9,975 nucleotides of DNA from Clostridia bacterium (GTDB lineage Bacteria; Bacillota; Clostridia; Oscillospirales; CAG-272): contig JAFNVK010000180.1 of assembly GCA_017379815.1 (NCBI GenBank), positions 1 to 9,975 of the forward strand. The letters are read 5' to 3'. The notes below the pieces were generated by a model, which saw only the letters and a list, made by a program, of their open reading frames with translations, did no database searches and was not told the origin of the DNA. A program made the translations under genes and the position numbers. Position 1 is the stretch's first letter. Every line of letters begins with the position of its first letter. Of this stretch, positions 1-5,007 are shown piece after piece.

Positions 1-1134
1 GGTAAGACCACTCTTACCGCTGCTATTACCAAGTACCTTTCTCTTGGTAACGGAGCAGAATTTATGGCTTACGACCAGATCGACAACGCTCCCGAAGAAA
101 GAGCAAGAGGTATCACAATCAACACAAGACACGTTGAATACCAGACAGATACTCGTCACTATGCACACGTTGACTGCCCCGGCCACGCTGACTACGTTAA
201 GAACATGATCACCGGTGCTGCTCAGATGGACGGCGCAATCCTCGTCGTTGCAGGTACCGACGGTCCTCTCCAGCAGACCCGCGAGCACGTTCTGCTCGCT
301 CGTCAGGTTGGCGTTCCCGCAATCGTTGTCTTCATGAACAAGACCGACCTCGTTGACGACGAGGAGCTGCTCGATCTCGTTGAGATGGAGATCCGCGATC
401 TGCTCTCTTCCTACGATTTCCCCGGCGACGATCTCCCGATCATCCGCGGCTCTGCTCGTGATGCTCTCGAGTCCGCTAACACCGACACCTCCGCTCCCGA
501 GTATGCTCCCATTCTCGAGCTGATGGCTGCCGTTGACGAGTATATCCCCACTCCCGAGCGTCAGGCTGACCTTGCATTCCTGATGCCCGTCGAGGACGTC
601 TTCTCCATCTCCGGACGCGGAACCGTTGCTACCGGCCGTGTTGAGCGTGGTACCGTTAAGGTTTCCGACGTAGTTGAGATCGTTGGTCTGTCCGACGAGA
701 AGAAGACCACCACCGTTACCGGTGTCGAGATGTTCCACAAGCTGCTGCCCCAGGCAGAGGCAGGCGACAACATCGGTGCTCTGCTCCGCGGTGTTGCTAA
801 GGAGGAGATCGAAAGAGGACAGGTTCTGGCTAAGCCCGGTTCCGTTCATCCTCACACCAAGTTCGTTGGCCAGGTTTACGTTCTGACTGAGAAGGAAGGC
901 GGCCGTAAGAAGCCCTTCTTCGCTGGTTACAGACCTCAGTTCTACTTCAGAACCACCGACGTTACCGGTAACATCGAGCTGCCCGAGGGCGTTGAGATGT
1001 GCCGTCCCGGTGACAACGTTGACATGACCGTTGAGCTGATCACCCCCATCGCTTGCGAGGAGGGTCTGCGTTTCGCTATCCGTGAGGGTGGCAGAACCGT
1101 TGGTTCCGGCGTCGTTACCAAGATCATCGACTAA
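1..1134 (+). CDS. tuf: Elongation factor Tu (5' end cut by window)
   Basis: EF-Tu is the GTPase that delivers aminoacyl-tRNA to the ribosomal A site. The frame is open from base 1, which is the Gly of the G1 P-loop (GKTTLT), so about 22 residues and the start codon lie outside the window; 377 residues are present, matching the usual ~395-400. Visible motifs: switch I ARGITIN, G3 DCPGH (codon 58, equal to E. coli D80), G4 NKTD (codons 113-116, E. coli 135-138), the domain 2 stretch SISGRGTVATGRVERG and the domain 3 stretch YRPQFYFRTTDVTG. Codon use is strongly biased to GTT, ACC, CGT and AAG, as expected of a highly expressed gene and different from the neighbours. Oddities: the G5 region reads GSARDALE where most EF-Tu read GSALKALE, and AGTDGPLQQTREH replaces the common AATDGPMPQTREH. 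Identity is certain; the internal ATG at codon 22 is not a start. Confidence 0.98.
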   Translation, partial: GKTTLTAAITKYLSLGNGAEFMAYDQIDNAPEERARGITINTRHVEYQTDTRHYAHVDCPGHADYVKNMITGAAQMDGAILVVAGTDGPLQQTREHVLLARQVGVPAIVVFMNKTDLVDDEELLDLVEMEIRDLLSSYDFPGDDLPIIRGSARDALESANTDTSAPEYAPILELMAAVDEYIPTPERQADLAFLMPVEDVFSISGRGTVATGRVERGTVKVSDVVEIVGLSDEKKTTTVTGVEMFHKLLPQAEAGDNIGALLRGVAKEEIERGQVLAKPGSVHPHTKFVGQVYVLTEKEGGRKKPFFAGYRPQFYFRTTDVTGNIELPEGVEMCRPGDNVDMTVELITPIACEEGLRFAIREGGRTVGSGVVTKIID

Positions 1135-1138
1135 TTAA

Positions 1139-1155
1139 AAAACGAAATTCGTTTT
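1139..1155 (+). other. Short AT-rich hairpin just after tuf
   Basis: AAAACGA (1139-1145) is the exact reverse complement of TCGTTTT (1149-1155), with loop AAT. It starts 5 nt after the tuf stop codon. The trailing run is only four T, and the stem is weak, so by itself it is a poor terminator. It stands directly before a second, much stronger hairpin at 1157-1185 and may act with it in forming the 3' end of the tuf message. Confidence 0.5.
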
Positions 1156-1156
1156 G

Positions 1157-1185
1157 CGGGGAGAAGCCCAAGCGGCTTCTCCCCG
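1157..1185 (+). terminator. Perfect 12-bp hairpin after tuf, no U-tract
   Basis: CGGGGAGAAGCC (1157-1168) pairs without mismatch with GGCTTCTCCCCG (1174-1185) around the loop CAAGC. The stem is strong enough for an intrinsic terminator, but what follows is ATTCCAAAATC rather than a run of T. It may therefore be an inefficient terminator, or a 3'-end protecting or processing structure of the tuf message. Because I find no promoter between here and the FMN riboswitch, some transcription may pass through it into ribU. Confidence 0.5.
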
Positions 1186-1202
1186 ATTCCAAAATCATAT
1201 AC

Positions 1203-1322
1203 TATCTTTGGGGATTGGTGAAATTCCATACCGGCAGTAGAGTCTGCGAACCTTCCGACGAGGAGGGCCGATCGGGTGAGATTCCCGAACCGACGGTAAA
1301 GTCCGGATGAGAAAAGAAAAAC
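1203..1322 (+). ncRNA. FMN riboswitch (RFN element)
   Basis: The segment carries the conserved RFN landmarks in order: TCTTT (1205-1209) and AAAGA (1313-1317) as P1; TGG-TGAAATT-CCA as P2 (about 1216-1228), followed by ACCGGCAGTAGAGTCTGCGA, in which GCAG/CTGC form P3 in place of the usual GCGG/CCGC, a compensated change; a variable P4 arm around 1250-1267; TCGGG-TGAGATT-CCCGA as P5 (about 1272-1288); then CCGACGGTAAAGTCCGGATGAGA, whose GAC/GTC pair is P6. The class binds flavin mononucleotide and normally lowers expression of riboflavin synthesis or uptake genes. Here it leads ribU, which agrees with the class. An intrinsic terminator follows 40 nt downstream. Confidence 0.95.
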
Positions 1323-1365
1323 GAACGAGGGGGAAGCGGCACGCCGTTTTCCTTCCTTGCGCATC

Positions 1366-1406
1366 CCCGATCTGCGCGCTTTGCAGGATCGGGATTTTTT
1401 CTTTTT
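1366..1406 (+). terminator. Riboswitch-controlled terminator before ribU
   Basis: CCCGATCTGC (1366-1375) pairs with GCAGGATCGGG (1383-1393) with one bulged base, loop GCGCTTT, followed by ATTTTTTCTTTTT (1394-1406). This is a textbook Rho-independent terminator between the FMN aptamer and the ribU start, so it is the likely expression platform: FMN bound would favour termination. A possible competing pairing is AAGAAAAACG (1314-1323, which includes the 3' strand of P1) with CGTTTTCCTT (1345-1354), and another is GGGGA (1330-1334) with TCCCC (1364-1368), which would invade the terminator stem. I could not decide by eye which one is the antiterminator. Confidence 0.88.
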
Positions 1407-1440
1407 CCGATACTCCGACAAGAGAAAGGAAAACATACTT

Positions 1441-2043
1441 ATGCACACTGCAGAACGGTCGATATCGAGGGCACGCTTCATGGCCGTGACGGGTATTCTT
1501 GCCGCCGCGTCCGCGATCCTGATGATGTTCAGCATCAGCGTTCCCTTTATGCCATCCTTCATCAAATTGGATATTTCCGAGCTGCCCGCGCTCGTGGCGG
1601 CCTTCAGCATGGGGCCTCTTTCGGGAGTTCTGGTCTGCTTGATCAAGAATCTGATCAACGCAACCATGACCACAACGGGAGGCGTGGGCGAGTTCGCTAA
1701 TTTTTTACTTGGAGTCTGCTTGGTGCTTCCGGCGGGATTGCTTTACCGCTTCCGCAAGAATCGCCGCACGGCTTTTCTCGGCGCATTGCTCGGCGCCCTG
1801 ATCATGGCGCTGGTCAGTCTGCCCATCAATTATTACGTCACGTACCCGATCTATACGAAATTCATGCCGCTCGGGGCGATCATCGAACAGTACCAAGCCA
1901 TCTTTTCCGGGGTGGACGGTCTGTTCTCCTGCCTCTTGATCTTCAACGTGCCCTTCACCTTTTTGAAGGGATTTCTCGACACCGTATTGACGTTTTTGAT
2001 CTACAAGTACATCTCTCCTCTGCTGAAGGGGAAAAGAAAATAA
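1441..2043 (+). CDS. ribU: Riboflavin ECF transporter substrate-binding component RibU
   Basis: A 200-residue polytopic membrane protein of the ECF S-component family that binds riboflavin in the cytoplasmic membrane and works with a shared energising module (EcfA, EcfA', EcfT) encoded elsewhere. The sequence shows about six hydrophobic segments, an alanine-rich first helix (residues about 14-30, TGILAAASAIL) of the type that contacts EcfT, and the family stretch ELPALVAAFSMGPLSGVLV followed by LIKNLINATMTTTGGVGE. Length agrees with RibU (about 190-210). The ATG at 1441 is chosen because AAAGGA (1425-1430) stands 10 nt before it; the upstream in-frame ATG at 1357 lies at the riboswitch terminator and would add an implausible F-rich head. 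The FMN riboswitch directly upstream supports riboflavin rather than another vitamin as substrate. A terminator follows 20 nt after the stop, so the gene appears to be monocistronic or at the end of read-through from tuf. Confidence 0.93.
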   Translation: MHTAERSISRARFMAVTGILAAASAILMMFSISVPFMPSFIKLDISELPALVAAFSMGPLSGVLVCLIKNLINATMTTTGGVGEFANFLLGVCLVLPAGLLYRFRKNRRTAFLGALLGALIMALVSLPINYYVTYPIYTKFMPLGAIIEQYQAIFSGVDGLFSCLLIFNVPFTFLKGFLDTVLTFLIYKYISPLLKGKRK

Positions 2044-2063
2044 CGCGTGCGTTCGGCACGAAC

Positions 2064-2107
2064 AGGGGAGACGGGGCGTCCTGCCGATTCTCCCCTTGAC
2101 TTTTTTT
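2064..2107 (+). terminator. Intrinsic terminator after ribU
   Basis: AGGGGAGA (2064-2071) pairs with TCTCCCCT (2089-2096); the interior has a partial further pairing (CGG 2072-2074 with CCG 2084-2086). The T-run TTTTTTT lies at 2101-2107, after TGAC. A smaller hairpin, CGTGC-GTTCG-GCACG (2046-2060), precedes it, right after the ribU stop codon. The 3' edge of the terminator is also the -35 region of the next promoter. Confidence 0.8.
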
Positions 2108-2124
2108 GCGCGCTTTGGTATAAT
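2096..2124 (+). promoter_or_regulatory. SigA-type promoter for the DUF368 gene
   Basis: TTGACT (2096-2101) and TATAAT (2119-2124) are separated by exactly 17 bp, and TGG precedes the -10 hexamer, giving an extended -10 (TGn) as well. Transcription should start near 2131, leaving a leader of about 50 nt with a small hairpin (CCGCC 2135-2139, GGCGG 2142-2146). The -35 element begins inside the ribU terminator, and the terminator's T-run is the promoter spacer. Confidence 0.92.
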
Positions 2125-2179
2125 GAATGCGTAACCGCCTTGGCGGGAAACCGAAAATGAAGAAACGGGAGCGAGGATC

Positions 2180-3043
2180 ATGAAAACGAAAACAACGAGT
2201 AAGGTCTTTCGCCGATTGCTTTGGGTCTTGCAGGGACTGATCGTGGGGATCGGTGCCATTTTGCCCGGGGTGAGCGGGGGAACGCTGTGCTACGCTTTTG
2301 GGATATATACCCCTATGCTCGAGGTGCTTTCCTCTCCGATCAAGGGGATACGAAAGCATTGGCAGCTGATTTTGTTCGTCGGGTTGGGCGGCGCGGCCGG
2401 CTTTTTGGGCTTTTCGGGCATCACGGCGGCTCTGCTCGCGTGGAACGAGCCGGTGGTGCTTTGCGTGTTTATCGGTCTGATCCTTGGCACGGTGCCCGAG
2501 CTGTGGCACGAGAGCGGCGAGCAGGGCAGAGGAAAAGGCTCGTTTATCGCGCTTGGCGTCAGCTTCGTCTGCATTGCGGTACTGTTCTATCTTGTGGGAA
2601 GCGTGTGGACGCTCACCATTCCGGCAAATCTTCTCGGCTTTGCGGTCTGCGGCGTGATCTGGGGACTGAGCTTTATCGTTCCCGGCTTCAGCTCCTCAAC
2701 GCTGCTGCTCTTTTTCGGCATTTACGAGGCCATGTCGCTGGGGATCTCCCGACTCGAGCTCTCCGTGATCCTTCCGCTCGGAGTGGCGATGCTTGTCACG
2801 GTCCTGCTTCTGGCACGCCTGATGCGCTTCGTGTTCTCCTCCTTCCACTCGGTTGCCTCGCACGCGATTTTGGGCTTTGTGCTGGCCACGACGCTGATGA
2901 TGCTGCTCAAGGATTGCATTCTTTCGACGCTCAGCCTCACGACAGCCCCCATCTATCTGCTCTGCCTGCTTTGCGGAGCGGGAGCGGGCTTTGGGTTTAC
3001 CCGCCTGTCCGAAAGACTTTCTGCCAAGACGGAGCGGGAATAA
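2180..3043 (+). CDS. DUF368 (PopT-type) polyprenyl-phosphate transporter
   Basis: A 287-residue integral membrane protein of the DUF368 family. Members of this family (PopT) have been reported to return undecaprenyl phosphate, the carrier lipid of cell-wall synthesis, to the cytoplasmic face of the membrane. The sequence has about eight hydrophobic segments and two related motifs, LPGVSGGT at residues 28-35 and VPGFSSST at 167-174, each followed by a glycine-containing helix (FGIY in both), which shows the internal inverted duplication known for the family. It has no signal peptide beyond the first membrane helix. The start at 2180 is supported by GGGAG (2167-2171) and GAGG just before it. 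It has its own near-consensus promoter and looks monocistronic; a different promoter follows before metK. Family assignment is firm; the transport role is inferred from the family. Confidence 0.88.
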   Translation: MKTKTTSKVFRRLLWVLQGLIVGIGAILPGVSGGTLCYAFGIYTPMLEVLSSPIKGIRKHWQLILFVGLGGAAGFLGFSGITAALLAWNEPVVLCVFIGLILGTVPELWHESGEQGRGKGSFIALGVSFVCIAVLFYLVGSVWTLTIPANLLGFAVCGVIWGLSFIVPGFSSSTLLLFFGIYEAMSLGISRLELSVILPLGVAMLVTVLLLARLMRFVFSSFHSVASHAILGFVLATTLMMLLKDCILSTLSLTTAPIYLLCLLCGAGAGFGFTRLSERLSAKTERE

Positions 3044-3051
3044 GCGGAAAA

Positions 3052-3087
3052 TGCGCAAAAAACGTCTGTATTTTACGAATTTGCGCA
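3052..3087. repeat. Inverted repeat TGCGCAAA...TTTGCGCA
   Basis: TGCGCAAA (3052-3059) recurs inverted as TTTGCGCA (3080-3087); because TGCGCA is itself a palindrome, TGCGCAAAAA is also a direct repeat (3052-3061 and 3082-3091). Inside, CGT (3063-3065) can pair with ACG (3075-3077). It lies after the DUF368 stop and directly before the metK -35 box. It lacks a T-run after the stem on the + strand, so it is not a standard terminator; it may be a weak 3'-end hairpin or a binding site for a regulator. Confidence 0.4.
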
Positions 3088-3095
3088 AAAAGCAC

Positions 3096-3124
3096 TTGCA
3101 ATTCAACGGATTTTATGGTATACT
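3096..3124 (+). promoter_or_regulatory. SigA-type promoter for the metK operon
   Basis: TTGCAA (3096-3101), 17-bp spacer, TATACT (3119-3124), with TGG giving an extended -10. The predicted start, near 3131, lies about 11 nt before the first base pair of the SAM riboswitch, exactly where a promoter for a riboswitch-led message should be. Confidence 0.88.
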
Positions 3125-3141
3125 GTAAGCAATAAAATATA

Positions 3142-3226
3142 TCTTATCAAGAGTAACGTAGTGACAGGCACGATGACGTTACAGCAACCTGCCAAGGGGT
3201 AAGGTGCTAATTCCTGTTAGATGAGA
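3142..3226 (+). ncRNA. SAM-I-like (S-box family) riboswitch lacking P4
   Basis: Conserved S-box strings appear in order: CTTATCAAGAG, GATGA, GCAACC, GGTGCTAATTCC and GATGAGAG. P1 is TCTTATC (3142-3148) with GATGAGA (3220-3226); P2a is GTAACG (3153-3158) with CGTTAC (3177-3182); P2b is GTG (3161-3163) with CAC (3169-3171), closing loop ACAGG; P3 is ACCT (3187-3190) with AGGT (3202-3205). The pseudoknot typical of the SAM-I fold is present as CAGG (3165-3168) with CCTG (3213-3216), a covaried form of the usual CTGG/CCAG. Between CCTG and P1 only TTA remains, so the P4 helix of standard SAM-I is missing, as in the SAM-IV and SAM-I/IV variant classes. It binds S-adenosylmethionine and leads the SAM synthetase gene, a feedback arrangement. 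Confidence 0.9.
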
Positions 3227-3230
3227 GCCG

Positions 3231-3260
3231 AAGCGCTCCGTCCCGGCGGAGCGCTTTCTT
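3231..3260 (+). terminator. Hairpin after SAM riboswitch: terminator or P5-like arm
   Basis: AAGCGCTCCG (3231-3240) pairs perfectly with CGGAGCGCTT (3247-3256) around loop TCCCGG, followed by TCTTAT. As a terminator the T-run (TTTCTT) is mediocre. It begins 4 nt after riboswitch helix P1, where SAM-IV-type switches carry an extra arm, and its loop CCC (3242-3244) is complementary to GGG in the P3 loop (within 3196-3199). I cannot tell expression platform from tertiary arm by eye; it may serve as both. Confidence 0.65.
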
Positions 3261-3324
3261 ATGCCAAAAACGAGAAAGATATGTTTTAGAAAAAGGACAT
3301 GAAACAGAGAGGAATTTTTCAAGC

Positions 3325-4509
3325 ATGAGCAAAAAACTGTTTACGAGTGAATCGGTGACCGAGGGACATCCCGATAAGATCAGCGACAAGATCTCCGATG
3401 CGATCCTGGACGAAATGCTTCGCCAGGACCCCGAGTCGCGCGTGGCCTGCGAGACCTTCTGCACCACGGGACTCGTTTGCGTGATGGGCGAGGTCACGAC
3501 CAAGGCACAGGTGGATATTCAGGCCATCGTCCGCGAGACGGTGCGCGAGATCGGCTACGATCGCGCAAAGTACGGCTTTGACTGCGACAGCTGCGCGGTC
3601 ATCACGTCCCTGCACGCACAATCCCCCGACATCGCCATGGGTGTGGACAAGAGCCTTGAGGCCAAGGCGGGAAGCGACACCGACGGACTGGACATCGGTG
3701 CGGGCGACCAGGGTCTGATGTTTGGCTACGCCTGCAACGAGACCCCCGAGCTGATGCCTCTGCCCATTTCGCTGTCGCACAAGCTGGCCAAGAGATTGAC
3801 CGACGTGCGCAAGAACGGCACGCTCCCCTATCTCCGTCCCGACGGAAAAACGCAGGTCACCGTGGAATACGACGAGGCGGGCAAGCCCGTGCGCGTGGAC
3901 ACCGTGGTGATCTCCTCCCAGCATAGTGCAGACGTCACGCTTGAGCAGATCCGCGCGGATCTGATCGAGAAGGTCATCACCCCCATCGTTCCTGCGGACA
4001 TGATGGATGGCGAGACCAAGATCTACGTCAACCCCACGGGCAGATTCGTCATCGGCGGCCCTGCAGGTGACACGGGCCTTACGGGACGCAAGATCATCGT
4101 GGATACCTACGGCGGATACGCGCGTCACGGCGGCGGCGCCTTCTCGGGCAAGGATCCCACCAAGGTGGATCGCTCTGCCTGCTATGCGGCACGCTACATC
4201 GCCAAGAACGTGGTCAAGGCAGGTCTTGCCGAGAAGTGTGAGGTACAGGTGGCCTACGCAATCGGCGTGGCAAAGCCCGTGTCGGTGATGATCGACACCT
4301 TTGGCACGGCAAAGATCTCCGAGGCGGCCATCGAGAAGGCCGTGCTGGAGCTCGTTGACCTTCGCCCTGCCGCCATCATCAAGAGATTTGACCTTCGCCG
4401 TCCGATCTACTGTCAGATCGCGGCTTACGGACATATGGGACGCGAGGACGTAGAGGCTCCTTGGGAGGCCTGCGATCTCGTGGAGGATCTGCAGAGACTT
4501 TGCCGCTGA
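3325..4509 (+). CDS. metK: S-adenosylmethionine synthetase
   Basis: Makes S-adenosylmethionine from methionine and ATP in the cytoplasm, with release of phosphate and diphosphate; it works as a tetramer with Mg2+ and K+. The 394 residues match the family. Seen directly: the N-terminal TSESVTEGHPDK (residues 7-18) with the catalytic His15, the signature GAGDQG (125-130), and the P-loop-like signature GGGAFSGKD (269-277). The start ATG follows AGAGAGGAA (3306-3314), spacing about 11 nt. The gene is led by its own promoter and a SAM-sensing riboswitch, so expression should fall when SAM is plentiful. There is no terminator or promoter in the 75 bases before the next gene, so metK probably heads an operon with the small membrane protein, recD2 and comF. 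Confidence 0.98.
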   Translation: MSKKLFTSESVTEGHPDKISDKISDAILDEMLRQDPESRVACETFCTTGLVCVMGEVTTKAQVDIQAIVRETVREIGYDRAKYGFDCDSCAVITSLHAQSPDIAMGVDKSLEAKAGSDTDGLDIGAGDQGLMFGYACNETPELMPLPISLSHKLAKRLTDVRKNGTLPYLRPDGKTQVTVEYDEAGKPVRVDTVVISSQHSADVTLEQIRADLIEKVITPIVPADMMDGETKIYVNPTGRFVIGGPAGDTGLTGRKIIVDTYGGYARHGGGAFSGKDPTKVDRSACYAARYIAKNVVKAGLAEKCEVQVAYAIGVAKPVSVMIDTFGTAKISEAAIEKAVLELVDLRPAAIIKRFDLRRPIYCQIAAYGHMGREDVEAPWEACDLVEDLQRLCR

Positions 4510-4548
4510 GCCCTCGCTCGTCCGTTTTCCGTCCGCACCCGAAGAACC

Positions 4549-4562
4549 CTATCGGCATAGGC
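4549..4562 (+). other. Small hairpin in the metK-orf117 gap
   Basis: CCTAT (4548-4552) and ATAGG (4557-4561) flank CGGC. It can be enclosed by a longer-range pairing of CCCTC (4511-4515) with GAGGG (4566-4570). There is no T-run, so it does not terminate transcription; it could affect translation of the next gene, whose binding site starts immediately after it. Confidence 0.3.
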
Positions 4563-4584
4563 TGAGAGGGAAAGGGGGTGCAAC

Positions 4585-4938
4585 ATGGGACGGATCTTAT
4601 ACGAGGCCTTTATTGCCCTTATGGCGGCCTTTGGATTTTGCTGTGCCTTGCGCACGGTATTGGATTGGATCTTTCCGCTAAGGACGCTTTCACTTGCGGT
4701 GGAGATCCGCACACGCGAGGACGCGGATATGCTGGATATGCTGTTGCATGAGGCCAGATCCGCGTCCTTTTGCCCCGCTTTGGGAAGGATCACGGTGCTG
4801 TTCGACGTCTCTCTCATGGACGGAACGGTCGGCTTTGGCGACGTGCTCCTGGAGGAGTATCGGGAGCAGATCGAGCGCTTTGATGCTCGGTGGTATGCCG
4901 TTGATCTGCAGGGCGGAGAGCCGTCCGAGCCCTTCTGA
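4585..4938 (+). CDS. Small membrane-anchored protein of unknown function
   Basis: I do not recognise this 117-residue protein. It starts with a short polar head and one hydrophobic segment (about residues 5-30, rich in A, F, L with two adjacent Cys) that looks like a membrane anchor with the rest on the cytoplasmic side. The remainder alternates predicted strands and helices: LSLAVEIRT, a helix EDADMLDMLLHEARSAS, strand ITVLFDVSL, a helix DVLLEEYREQIERF, and a last strand RWYAVDL, suggesting a small beta-alpha-beta domain. No catalytic motif is visible. It is a real gene by context: AAAGGGGGTG (4571-4580) 4 nt before ATG is a very strong ribosome binding site, codon use matches metK and recD2, and it sits between them in the same orientation. 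It ends 69 bases before the recD2 start. Function cannot be inferred beyond possible membrane-linked regulation. Confidence 0.75.
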   Translation: MGRILYEAFIALMAAFGFCCALRTVLDWIFPLRTLSLAVEIRTREDADMLDMLLHEARSASFCPALGRITVLFDVSLMDGTVGFGDVLLEEYREQIERFDARWYAVDLQGGEPSEPF

Positions 4939-5007
4939 CGGCAAAAAAAGACGAAAAAAAGCGACCCCGTATAGGGAAAAATGAAACAATGGAGAGGAGA
5001 TGGCAAA

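Noticed and set aside
1198..1203. TATACT as -10 of a ribU promoter
   Set aside because: No -35 at 15-19 bp (that region is the tuf hairpin), and the start site would remove the 5' strand of riboswitch P1.
1357..1440. Upstream extension of ribU to ATG 1357
   Set aside because: It would translate the terminator hairpin (FFFF run) and has no binding site; AAAGGA before ATG 1441 fits.
2221..3135. Open frame of 304 codons on the plus strand overlapping the DUF368 gene
   Set aside because: It is out of frame with the clear DUF368 membrane protein, arginine-rich, and has no binding site.
3319..4434. Open frame of 371 codons on the minus strand opposite metK
   Set aside because: It runs opposite a complete metK with all signatures; shadow composition.
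4940..4970. Two A7 runs (CAAAAAAAG and GAAAAAAAG) as a frameshift or slippage site
   Set aside because: They lie after the orf117 stop codon, and no downstream frame would be joined to it.
4694..4984. Open frame of 96 codons ending at ATGA with the 4981 start of recD2
   Set aside because: It is the +1 shadow of orf117 with C/R/S-rich composition and no binding site.
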